Below are positions 12,357-21,043 of a stretch of 64,000 bases of DNA, piece by piece. A model generated the notes under the pieces. That model ran no database searches and was not told where the DNA came from. It saw only the letters and a program-made list of their open reading frames with translations. The position numbers and the translations under genes are program-made. The stretch spans positions 89,305,501-89,369,500 of the forward strand of contig JASDFA010000001.1 of NCBI GenBank assembly GCA_035772735.1, in the 5' to 3' direction. How positions within the stretch are numbered: position 1 is the first letter of the stretch; each line of letters begins with the position of its first letter. This DNA comes from Datura wrightii (Eukaryota; Streptophyta; Magnoliopsida; Solanales; Solanaceae).

Positions 12357-14984
12357 CTAGGCCTGAAATAGGTGAGGGTATCTGATTTTCATATCTTCTT
12401 CAGCCTCCCACGTCATTTCCTCCCGATTTCTGTTACGCCATAATACTTTGACAGACGCAACATCTTTAGTTCTCAGCCTGCGAATCTGTCTGTCTAGGAT
12501 AGCTACGGGAACCTCTTCGTAGGCTAACTCCTCTGTGACCTGAACATCCTGGACTGGAACTACTGTAGAAGGGTCCCCCACGAACTTTCTTAACATGGAA
12601 ACGTGGAATACTGGGTGAACAGATGCTAATTCTGGAGGCAAGTTTAACTCATATGCCACGCGGCCTATTCTTCGCCGAATTTGGTACGGCCCAATGAATC
12701 TTGGGCTAAGCTTGCCTTTCTTGCCAAACCTCATTACCCCTTTCATCGGGGACACTTTCAGATATACCCAATCGTTTACCGAAAATTCTAGATTTCTGCA
12801 CCGTCTATCTGCGTATGACTTCTGACGACTCTGAGCGGTCAGTAAACATTCCCGGATAAGCTTTATCTTTTCTTCGGACTGTCGAACAATATCTGGGCCA
12901 ACTAATGCTGATTCTCCTACCTCAAACCAGACCACCGGCGATCTACATTTCCGCCCGTACAATGCCTCGAAAGGCGCCATCTGAATAGCTGAATGGTAGC
13001 TGTTATTATAAGCAAATTCGATTAACGAAAGATGTTCATCCCAGCTACCCCCAAAATCTAATACACACGCTCGTAGCATATCTTCGAGCGTCTGAATTGT
13101 ACGTTCAGCCTGCCCGTCCGTCTGAGGATGGAATGCTGTGCTCAAATTAATCTGCGTCCCCAGACCTTTCTGAAATGACTGCCAGAACCTAGCTGTAAAC
13201 TGTGCCCCTCTGTCTGAAATGATAGATGCCAGCACTCCATGTAACCTAACTATTTCTCTGATATATAATTCGGCATAATCCTCAGCTGAGAAGGTAGCCC
13301 TCACTGGCAGGAAATGAGCTGATTTTGTCAGCCTATCAACTATTACCCAAATGGAATCATTTCTGCGTCTAGTACGGGGTAACCCTGTTACAAAATCCAT
13401 GTTTATTGCTTCCCATTTCCACATAGGTACCATTATCTCTTGCGTCAAACCGCCCGGTTTCTGGTGCTCGGCTTTTACCTGCTGACAATTAGAACATCTA
13501 GACACAAATTCAGCTATCTCAGCTTTCATACCTGGCCACCAATAGATGTCTCTGATATCGTGGTACATTTTTGTCGCCCCTGGATGAAGGGAATAGCGAG
13601 CGTAGTGTACCTCGTGCATGATCTGCCCACGAAGTCCTGAGACATTCGGGACACAGAGGCGGCCCTTACAACGTAGCACATCATCCCCGGCTATCTGAAA
13701 ATCTGGCTCCTTACCTTTCTGAATTCTATCTCTGAGCTGGACTAAATCGGGATCCTCGTACTGTCGTTCTTTTACCTCTGCAACCAATGATGACACTGCA
13801 GAATTCTGAATTACGGCCCCATTATTTTCTGTTTCCATTACTCGAACGGCTAGGCCAGCTAACTGGTGGATTTCTTTGGCTAACTTCTGCTTCTCAGGTC
13901 GCAAATACGCTAAACTCCCCATTGACTTACGGCTCAGGGCATCTGCTACAACATTAGCTTTTCCGGGGTGGTATAGAATATTCATATCATAGTCTTTTAA
14001 CAACTCCAACCAGCGGCGTTGCCGCAGATTCAACTCCCTCTGAGTGAAAATGTACTGTAGGTTCTTATGATCTGTGTAAATATCAACATGAACTCCGTAC
14101 AGATAATGCCTCCACATCTTCAAGGCATGAATTACTGCGGCCAATTCTAGGTCATGGGTAGGGTAATGCTTTTCGTGTTTCCTCAGCTGTCTGGAAGCAT
14201 ATGCAATTACTCTACCATACTGCATCAACACACAGCCCAGCCCGACACTTGACGCGTCGCAATAAACTGAATACCCTTCTGTGCCTTCCGGCAGTGCTAG
14301 TACTGGGGCGGAGGTTAACCTGTCTTTCAGTTCCTGGAAACTCTGCTCACATGCCTCCGTCCACTGAAACTTGGCTGCTTTCTGTGTCAATTTAGTTAAA
14401 GGTGCTGCAATGGTTGAGAACCCTTCAACGAACCTTCTGTAATACCCTGCTAATCCCAGAAAGCTACGAACTTCAGTCGGGGTGGTAGGCCTAGGCCATG
14501 ACTTAACTGCTTCTATCTTCTTCTTGTCTACCTGTATACCAGCATCTGAAACAATATGCCCTAAAAAGGCCACTGAGTTAAGCCAGAATTCACATTTCGA
14601 GAATTTAGCATACAACTGGCGATCCCTGAGAATCTGGAGCACTGTTCGCAAATGAGTCCGGTGATCAGCTTCAGAGCGAGAATACACCAGAATATCATCA
14701 ATGAATACTATCACGAACAAGTCCAGGAAAGGTCTGAAAATACTGTTCATCAGGTCCATAAAAACTGCTTGGGCATTTGTTAGTCCGAAGGACATAACCA
14801 GAAATTCAAAATGTCCATATCGGGTCCTGAATGCTGTCTTAGGGATATCTCTCTCACGTACTCGGACCTGGTGATATCCGGACCGCAAGTCAATCTTAGA
14901 AAAGTATCTGGCTCCCTGCAATTGATCAAATAAGTCATCAATTCTGGGAAGCGGGTACTTGTTCTTTACTGTAACTTTATTGAG
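12357..14984 (-). CDS. Family D pol: RT, RNase H, integrase, chromodomain (open, upstream stop)
   Basis: This is the longest open frame of the window. Residues are counted from the Met at 14921. RT has FIDD at 73-76. RNase H runs from about 217 (VYCDAS) to 331. The integrase zinc finger has His439, His446, Cys476 and Cys479. The catalytic triad is Asp509, Asp570 and Glu606, with 35 residues between the last two (D,D35E). GPY/F is at 744-746. The chromodomain-like tail is at about 821-852. The chromodomain would tether integration to heterochromatin marks. No internal stop or frameshift is seen. The frame is entered from the gag-protease ORF, from which it is separated by one TAG at 14985-14987 replacing the Gln of DYRQ. 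The element is therefore defective unless the stop is read through. It is the youngest-looking coding region here. Confidence 0.93.
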   Translation of the reverse strand, partial: LNKVTVKNKYPLPRIDDLFDQLQGARYFSKIDLRSGYHQVRVRERDIPKTAFRTRYGHFEFLVMSFGLTNAQAVFMDLMNSIFRPFLDLFVIVFIDDILVYSRSEADHRTHLRTVLQILRDRQLYAKFSKCEFWLNSVAFLGHIVSDAGIQVDKKKIEAVKSWPRPTTPTEVRSFLGLAGYYRRFVEGFSTIAAPLTKLTQKAAKFQWTEACEQSFQELKDRLTSAPVLALPEGTEGYSVYCDASSVGLGCVLMQYGRVIAYASRQLRKHEKHYPTHDLELAAVIHALKMWRHYLYGVHVDIYTDHKNLQYIFTQRELNLRQRRWLELLKDYDMNILYHPGKANVVADALSRKSMGSLAYLRPEKQKLAKEIHQLAGLAVRVMETENNGAVIQNSAVSSLVAEVKERQYEDPDLVQLRDRIQKGKEPDFQIAGDDVLRCKGRLCVPNVSGLRGQIMHEVHYARYSLHPGATKMYHDIRDIYWWPGMKAEIAEFVSRCSNCQQVKAEHQKPGGLTQEIMVPMWKWEAINMDFVTGLPRTRRRNDSIWVIVDRLTKSAHFLPVRATFSAEDYAELYIREIVRLHGVLASIISDRGAQFTARFWQSFQKGLGTQINLSTAFHPQTDGQAERTIQTLEDMLRACVLDFGGSWDEHLSLIEFAYNNSYHSAIQMAPFEALYGRKCRSPVVWFEVGESALVGPDIVRQSEEKIKLIRECLLTAQSRQKSYADRRCRNLEFSVNDWVYLKVSPMKGVMRFGKKGKLSPRFIGPYQIRRRIGRVAYELNLPPELASVHPVFHVSMLRKFVGDPSTVVPVQDVQVTEELAYEEVPVAILDRQIRRLRTKDVASVKVLWRNRNREEMTWEAEEDMKIRYPHLFQA

Positions 14985-16205
14985 CTACCGATAGTCTGTG
15001 CACATTCGGAGCGAGCCATCTTTCTTTCTCACGAACAAGACTGGCGCACCCCAAGGGGAAGTACTCGGCCTGATAAAACCTTTATCTAACAAGTCTTTCA
15101 ACTGCTCCTTTAACTCTCTGAGTTCTGCAGGAGCCATATGATAAGGAGGTATTGATATTGGCTGAGTGTCTGGTAGCAAGTCAATAGCAAAGTCTATTTC
15201 CCTTTCTGGGGGAATACTAGGTAACTCATCGGGAAATACATCTGGGAATTCATTTACCACTGGGACAGACTGGAGTGTCGGAGATTCTGCTTGGACATCC
15301 TGAACTCTGACAAGATGGTAGATGCACCCCTTAGATATCATCTTTCTCGCCCGAAGGTAGGAAATAAACCTACCTTTTGGCGTCGCGGTGCTGCCCTTCC
15401 ACTCCCGTACTGCCTCCCCCGGGAAGTGGAATCGGACCGTTTTGGTCCAACATTCAATATTACCAAAACATGGTACTAACCAATCCATGCCCATTATGGC
15501 ATCGAAGTCTATCATTTCTAGCTCGACCAGATCTACTGTGGTCTGACGATCAGCAACCTCTACTGTACACCCGCGGTAAATTCGGCTAGCTGTGATAGAG
15601 TCACCGACGGGCGTGGAAACTAGGAAGGGCTGCTGTAATGATTCTGGTACAATACTAAACTTCCGTGCCACAAATGGAGTAATATAGGACAAGGTAGACC
15701 CTGGATCAATTAGTACATAAGCAGGGTGTGAGCAGATAGTTAGCATACCTGTCACAACATCAGGCGATGCCTCTGAATCTTGCCTCCCTGGTAGGGCATA
15801 TATGCGGCTTGGACCCGCACCTGTACTGGAGGCCCCTGATCTGCCCCGACCCCTGCCTGCTGAAACTGGGGGCCTGCGCCCAGTCGAGGATGCTGTAGCT
15901 CGTGATCCTGTTGATGCCCTATCCTGTCTGTCCCGGTCCTCACGACCTCTGGCTGGGCAATCTCTCATCAAATGGCCTTCTTGGCCACAAATATAGCATG
16001 CGGTGGAACCATACCTGCATGCTCCAGAATGGCGTCGACTGCATATAGGGCAAAGTGGTAGGGTATACCTACTTTGCTCCGCTCTCCTCTGTAATGGTGA
16101 GTCTGCCGTCTGCGAGCCTCTACCAGCTTCTGACTGCCCTCTACGACTGAATCTACCTCCCTGTGACTGTGGTGGAGGCAGGGGCCTGGGCGGCCTGTCT
16201 GACAT
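14985..16205 (-). CDS. Family D gag C-terminus, protease and start of RT
   Basis: Residues are counted from the Met at 16205, which is probably not a natural start. A Cys/His-rich stretch (CPIC at 52-55) is followed by a CX2CX4HX4C zinc knuckle (70-83: CYICGQEGHLMRDC). Then come a basic Arg/Gly-rich linker, a retropepsin-type protease with catalytic Asp167 in LIDPGST, and the RT entry (PWGAPVLFVRKKDGSLRM). The capsid domain of Gag is missing. A TAG stop at 14985-14987 ends the frame inside DYRQ. The first residues result from a junction: the gag N-terminus upstream is in another frame. It would be one polyprotein with the pol frame that follows. Confidence 0.9.
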   Translation of the reverse strand: MSDRPPRPLPPPQSQGGRFSRRGQSEAGRGSQTADSPLQRRAEQSRYTLPLCPICSRRHSGACRYGSTACYICGQEGHLMRDCPARGREDRDRQDRASTGSRATASSTGRRPPVSAGRGRGRSGASSTGAGPSRIYALPGRQDSEASPDVVTGMLTICSHPAYVLIDPGSTLSYITPFVARKFSIVPESLQQPFLVSTPVGDSITASRIYRGCTVEVADRQTTVDLVELEMIDFDAIMGMDWLVPCFGNIECWTKTVRFHFPGEAVREWKGSTATPKGRFISYLRARKMISKGCIYHLVRVQDVQAESPTLQSVPVVNEFPDVFPDELPSIPPEREIDFAIDLLPDTQPISIPPYHMAPAELRELKEQLKDLLDKGFIRPSTSPWGAPVLFVRKKDGSLRMCTDYR

Positions 16206-16401
16206 TCATGGCCTGTTGATTGACGTGAGTGGTCAAGTCCTGCGCCAATATCTGGATGGCATCTCGGAGCTCAGCATGAGTGGCTGGCTCTGGTGCCTGG
16301 GGCTCCTAAACTTGTGGGGCTGGCTGATGCCCATAACCCTTACCATTATCATGGCCTTCATCACCTCCGTTCCTCCTTCCATTCATCCTCCTAGGAGCCA
16401 T
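16170..16401 (-). pseudogene. Gag N-terminal stub (probably family B) joined to family D gag
   Basis: From the ATG at 16399-16401 a frame beginning MAPRRMNGRRNGG resembles the basic N-terminus of chromovirus Gag (family A begins MPPRR). It has a TAG at 16306-16308 where the context suggests Gln. It then continues with HVNQQAMN, like family A's VNQQ, until about 16200, where the correct downstream frame changes. The capsid domain expected here is absent, so this is a deletion junction. Its assignment to family B rests on continuity with the B leader. Confidence 0.7.
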
Positions 16402-16593
16402 GATTCTACAATCGTGAATAACATAAATTAGAAGGATAGAAAGTTTCATCGCACGACATTCATCATGAAAGAAAGGACCATTTCCTAAAACGTTTAGTAG
16501 GCTCTTCATCATAAGTGTGGCGCACTTCACGCTCATGAAAAAGACTCTACCTAAAGCGACCTTTAGACTCTATAGGACACAACAAACCTATTA
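16402..16593 (-). other. Family B leader with open frame in phase with gag
   Basis: Untranslated leader between PBS and gag. From the ATG at 16534-16536 an open frame (MSVKCATLM...) runs 45 codons directly into the gag ATG in the same phase, without a stop. The block around CATGAGCGTGAAGTGCGCCA also occurs in the family A leaders at 20897 and 57694. Confidence 0.7.
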
Positions 16594-16604
16594 CTATGAT
16601 ACCA
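16594..16604 (-). promoter_or_regulatory. Primer binding site, family B
   Basis: TGGTATCATAG on the minus strand, four bases after the LTR end, matches the start of the usual plant initiator-Met-tRNA complement TGGTATCAGAG with one difference. Confidence 0.85.
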
Positions 16605-16608
16605 AGTT

Positions 16609-18423
16609 TGTCACGACGCGAATGGAGCCCTGAATCATAGACACGGGACAAGGGATCCCCAAAGACCCCTAGTCAACCCATGGAATAAACATTCATTAAC
16701 TCATTCAATAAACAAGATTAGAAATGAAATTTATAAACTCAGCGGAAGTTCAAGCTAAATATAATAGCAGAAAAAACATGTGAAGCTGAATACATGTCTA
16801 AGTTTGATAAGCCTCTTATCTGGATGGGCTGATGGGACAACACCCCCAACTAGCTCCAAAATACGAAAATAAAAGAAATACATCCAAAAATAATTGAAAG
16901 TTTAGTTCTCGAAATATGAGGACTCACCAATCATACAGATGCAAATCCTGATAAGAGACTATGGACGGGGCCGAACCTGATGAACGAATCCTGCATCATG
17001 AAATAATGCAGCATAGAAGGTATGCGATCAGTATGTGGAATGTACCGAGTATGCAAGATAAGTAAAACCGCTAAGTTTTGATAAATCCTTTAAGGGAAAT
17101 CATACATATCAAAGACTTTTAAATATAAGGAGAAGACCATATGCATTCATTATGAACTCACACCCTTATTATACAAGATAATGCATGGCTTTTAGAACAT
17201 CATGACTGACATGAATGACTCAAGCTGAAATACAACATTTATATCAAAAGCTAAAGAATGAGTCAAACCTTACTTCTTTATCATGCATGCATAAATAATC
17301 ATGAAGAGTGGTAAAATATGCAAATCTAATTGATATAGAAAGTAGGATACTCATCACTTAACCGACATACAATGATAGAGCTTATGTGGTCTCAACTATC
17401 ACACTCAAGTGGGAAGAGTCATCCATAACCTTCCTAGGGCGATGAACGATACCATGATATCAATATCAAGCTCAAGGTCCAATTGGGATGGGGATAGCTC
17501 ACAAGGGAGGTCCCAATAATATATTAGTATCAACCTATGTTGGTGCGTAGTTCTGGGGCATAGAGTGATCGACCCTTAACAAGCTCGGTGCTGGACTCTT
17601 CTCGCAAAAACATGGACTGCTCTACATCGTATATAACGAATTTGAATAGGAGGATTCATATCTTAACTTGAAATATGGGCATGGGTGAGGAAGAATTTCA
17701 CCCATTTTAAAACACTACATACCTGGAAATGGGTTGATTTGAAACTCCTTGAATACCCATAAAGAAATTGATAGAAACTTAGGGGAGAAGACCTTGAATC
17801 TCCACAAAAATCTCTCTAAAGTCTTGCATGAGAATGGGCATGCATAGAGGACTTAACTCATCTTATCACACTTAGAAAATATCAAAAATGATGTAGTTTA
17901 GGGTCTAAAATCATAGAAAAGTTGAAATTTTCCTTAAGGAAATTTCCCTAAAAAACAGTTCTGGCCCCGACCACGAGTCGTACCATGAAGTAACAACTCC
18001 TGGTCACCTTTCATAGTCCCTTATTCAATCTTCTGAATCTGTCCACAACTCGTAGTACTCTCCCATGTGTCATACTTACAGTGGTGGTATCATCCACCCA
18101 TACCAATTATGACTTACCACGACTCCTCATCACGACTCGTTGCTGCATCCTACAAGTCGTACCATGACCCGTGATGACTTACTCTAGCACCACTTAGAAA
18201 TTCACCATGACTCCTAACCACGAGTCGTACCTATGAGTCACGATTGGTAGGGTTACTCATGCTTGGACCTCAGGCCCATGAAATCCATCATGAGTGGTGT
18301 TATGATCCGTAGGATCTCACCACGATTCGTACCACAAGTCGTTCTAGTGAAAATTCTAGGTTCTTCCATAGTTTCACCTTTTTCACTTCTAGGTTAACTC
18401 CTAGGCTCTTTCGGGGTATTATA
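16609..18423 (-). repeat. Family B 5' LTR (1,815 bp, with internal deletion)
   Basis: It aligns with 3578-6249 except for a loss of about 860 bp at 17640, where ATATAACGAA joins directly to TTTGAATAGG. The first bases on the minus strand read TATAATACC instead of TGTAATACC. No gene is seen. Confidence 0.92.
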
Positions 18424-18428
18424 GTACT
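18424..18428. repeat. Target site duplication GTACT, right
   Basis: Perfect partner of 3573-3577. The interrupted family A LTR resumes at the next base. Confidence 0.93.
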
Positions 18429-20823
18429 TGACAGGTGGTCACCACAAATCGTCGTTAATGGGAACAACTCGTTAGGTCCCCCGTTACTAGTTCCTCCGAG
18501 TTGTTAGGAAGTGCACCTAACGAGTGGGGCAAACGAGTCATGGTTCCCAGCAACAACTCGGTATGTGCCCCATTTCCAGCCCCAGTAAATTTTTAACCAG
18601 TGTTCCTAATGAGGGTCACAGTGAATCATCGTAAGTGACAACGACTCGTTAGGTGACTCGTTACCAGCCTAGAATTGAATCCCCTGTGGTTAGGCAGTGT
18701 GATCGACGACTAGTGACCACAACTCTTTAAGTCACCCGTGATTACCCACTAAAAATCCAAAGCAGTGTACCTGCCGGGCGAGACCACAAGTCGTGGTCAG
18801 TCACCACGACTCGTTAGGGGCACCTAACAGTTTTTTCCAGTGAATTTCTAAGTGCTATTTAGTATTTTCCTACCCTCCCAAGCTTTAAACTACATCATTT
18901 TAGCATCAATTTTATACTTTTTAGTGGGGTTAATGGGTTCTTTTATTCATTCCCAACTCAAACTTTCAAGAAACAAAACGTAGAGTTCCTCAGAGAGAGC
19001 AGTTCAGAGCAGTTCAGAGCATCATCTAGGGAAAATCTTTCTTCTTCGATTCTTCAGCAATTTCTTTAGGCTTCTTCATTAGGTATGTGGGAATTCAACA
19101 AGGTAATTGTTCTTCCCTTGTGTCCCCCCAAACCCTTTAATAGTTTCACTATCAGTCTTTAGCCCTATGTTTTTGAATACGATGAAATTACTTGTTATTA
19201 TTCGTTAATTTCATATAGAATGATATCCTCATTTGCTATTGAAATGATTTCCATCATATTTTTCTTAAATTATCGAGGTTCTTGCAATAGTGAATTGAAG
19301 ACCTAAAATTTCGAGTAGTGATCGTTGTGTATAAATTTTCGTTTGTTGAATGAAGTACGTTTTGGACGGAATTTCCTTGAAATTCTTATTACCTATATGA
19401 TGAGAAAATATTCCAGTGATGATAATGATTCTATCCTTGTCAGATGATATTTTCCTAAATTCTTGCATGGTTTCCAAATGATGGAATTCTATTGTTGTTG
19501 GAATAAGTAAAATTCTCTATTAGCTGCTTATAGTTCAGTTTAGTTAAAATGTAGAATTCCTTCAAAACTATACAGAAATTGTGAACTGATCAGTTTGACT
19601 TTAGTTTTTCCCTGAGGTGTTAGTGGTGCCTCTCAGTTATCAAAATTAGACTCAAAATTCAGATTATTGGTCCGTTTGGCAATCATGACACTTTCGACTT
19701 ATAACTCTAACCTTCCCCAGGACCCCAACTCAGTTCACAATTTATTCTTAGACGGTTACGATGCTTCTAGATAAGCAGCTCTTACTAGTCTAGAACCCAA
19801 TTTTAGAATCTGGTCCCATAAGACTCTCAAGGTACTTTCAGTTATATGACCCTGACAGGTCTTGGAACCCAATTTTATGCTATCAGCCTAGTAGTTCAGT
19901 ATAGGATTTCCAATGGGAGTAGGACTTAACACCAAGCGGACCGAGGTTCCGGCGTACGAAGGTTCCCAGAAATACGTTGCAAGCATAGGATTACATTTAC
20001 TGATTATTGGATTGATTTGGCCTAGACTTTTGTGATCACCCAGTTCATGCCTTTATACCCTGGCAAGGTATATTGGGTCCTACTGGTGGGGTGTATATGT
20101 TGGACTCCATGTCTAGCTCATGTGGTTATATGTCGGTTATAGACTCTCCTACTAGTCTGTCTAGTTCAGTTCAGTTCAGTCCAGTTTAGTTCAGTTTAGC
20201 CCAGTCCATATTAGAATCAGACTTAGAACTTACTTGACCATCAGATAGGGTCTTTCAGACCATCCCAGTTATATCAGTTATTCAGTTCAACAGCTTTAGC
20301 TGGTTCTTGCAAGTTTTCCCAATTCAGTATTAGAATTACTTATCTCGTGTTATGTTTCTCTCACATACTTAGTACATTCAAAGTACTAACGCATACTTTT
20401 ATGTTGTATCGTTTAATGATACAACCGCAGGTTCTCAAACTCCGCACAGATAGTCGTTGCAGTTCATAGTCTCCATCTCAGAAGTTGAAGTGTGATTCCT
20501 CATCTTCCGAGGGCACTATTTCTTTCTTTTAGTCATTTATTAGTTTCAGTTAGACTTAGAGTTAGCTGGGGGCTTGTCCCAACAACTCCTCAGTTTGATG
20601 GCTTTCAGACAGATATGATTTTCAGACTTATCAGTAAAATTCAAATGCTTTGAACTTTATGTTTTTAAGACTTGTCTATCATAAATGTTTTACGATATTA
20701 TTTTAATTTATGTTGTGCTTGAATACTCAGAATACTAGTGAATAATAGACTTGGGGTTGACTTGGAGTCACTTGTGGCTTCATGTGTCGTGTTATGTCCA
20801 GGATGTAGGCTCGGGGCGTGACA
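18429..20823 (+). repeat. Family A LTR 1, right part
   Basis: It continues the LTR cut at 3577 and ends GGGGCGTGACA. It serves at once as the 3' LTR of the internal region at 1-3315 and the 5' LTR of the one at 20824-28323. It carries a motif cluster of ACGACTCGT type (18440-18830) and a CAGTT-like microsatellite (20160-20210). Nothing coding is recognised, and short frames such as 19265-19477 are taken as chance. Confidence 0.9.
20160..20210. repeat. (CAGTT)n-like microsatellite in family A LTR
   Basis: AGTTCAGTTCAGTTCAGTCC and variants. Equivalent tracts with different lengths lie at 38176-38222 and near 56950-57010 in the other family A LTRs. Confidence 0.8.
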
Positions 20824-20825
20824 AG

Positions 20826-20838
20826 CTTTATATCAGAG
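20826..20838 (+). promoter_or_regulatory. Degenerate primer binding site, family A copy 2
   Basis: TTATATCAGAGCC just after the LTR end matches TGGTATCAGAGCC of the initiator-Met-tRNA type apart from its first bases. The copy at 57623 reads TTGTATTAGAGCA. Confidence 0.75.
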
Positions 20839-20896
20839 CCCTAGGATTAGAGTATCCTTGGAAGGTCTGAAAGCCGTACCGAGTAGAGTCCTTTTC

Positions 20897-21040
20897 ATGG
20901 GAGTGAAGCATGCCACACTTATGAAGAGGAGGCTACGAAATGTTATTAGGAAAATTCCCTTTTGTTCATATTCTTTATCATGCATTAAAGTTCAATTCCA
21001 AAAGTGCCTTTCTAATTCGTGCTCTATTTCATTTCAGTGA
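20897..21040 (+). other. Family A leader ORF in phase with gag
   Basis: From the ATG at 20897 (MGVKHATLMKRRLRNV...) there are 47 codons, then TGA at 21038-21040, one codon (ACC) and the gag ATG at 21044 in the same frame. In the third copy (57694-57837) the length is also exactly 47 codons plus TGA plus one codon. In family B the equivalent frame has no stop. It could be an upstream ORF, a read-through extension of Gag, or a structured leader that happens to be open. Confidence 0.6.
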
Positions 21041-21043
21041 ACC

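Larger units (their letters stand above)
9512..16200 (-). mobile_element. Family D chromovirus, 5'-truncated, nested in family B
   Basis: The element is read on the minus strand. A 3' LTR (12089-9512), a polypurine tract and an internal region with gag C-terminus, protease, RT, RNase H, integrase and chromodomain are present. The 5' LTR, PBS and most of gag are absent. Upstream of about 16200 the sequence passes straight into a gag N-terminus and leader tied to the family B 5' LTR. The left boundary is a clean LTR end (TGTCACACC at 9512) inside family B pol. The expected partner duplication (CCCTT, 9507-9511) is not found at the other side, consistent with a later deletion. Confidence 0.85.
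3578..18423 (-). mobile_element. Family B chromovirus, minus strand, inserted in family A LTR; carries nested family D element
   Basis: A 14,846-bp insertion is bounded by LTRs of one family (3578-6249 and 16609-18423) and by the perfect duplication GTACT. On the minus strand the order is 5' LTR, PBS (16594-16604), leader, gag start (16401), then family D sequence (about 16200-9512), then the remainder of family B pol (9511-6493), polypurine tract and 3' LTR. Family B's own gag body and protease are missing. They were apparently lost when D inserted and the region rearranged. Confidence 0.92.

Noticed and set aside
16003..16431. 142-residue plus-strand frame over the gag region
   Set aside because: Antisense shadow of the minus-strand gag/zinc-knuckle region. 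No independent support.
18440..18830. Regularly recurring short motifs that might suggest a CRISPR-like array
   Set aside because: The repeats are about 9 bp, occur in both orientations with irregular spacing, and lie within LTRs of a plant genome. They are better read as regulatory-type motifs.
20060..20170. Possible host gene pieces in family A LTRs (also 38040-38150 and 56812-57006)
   Set aside because: The same short frames occur at the same LTR position in all three copies with disruptions, so they are LTR sequence and not genes.
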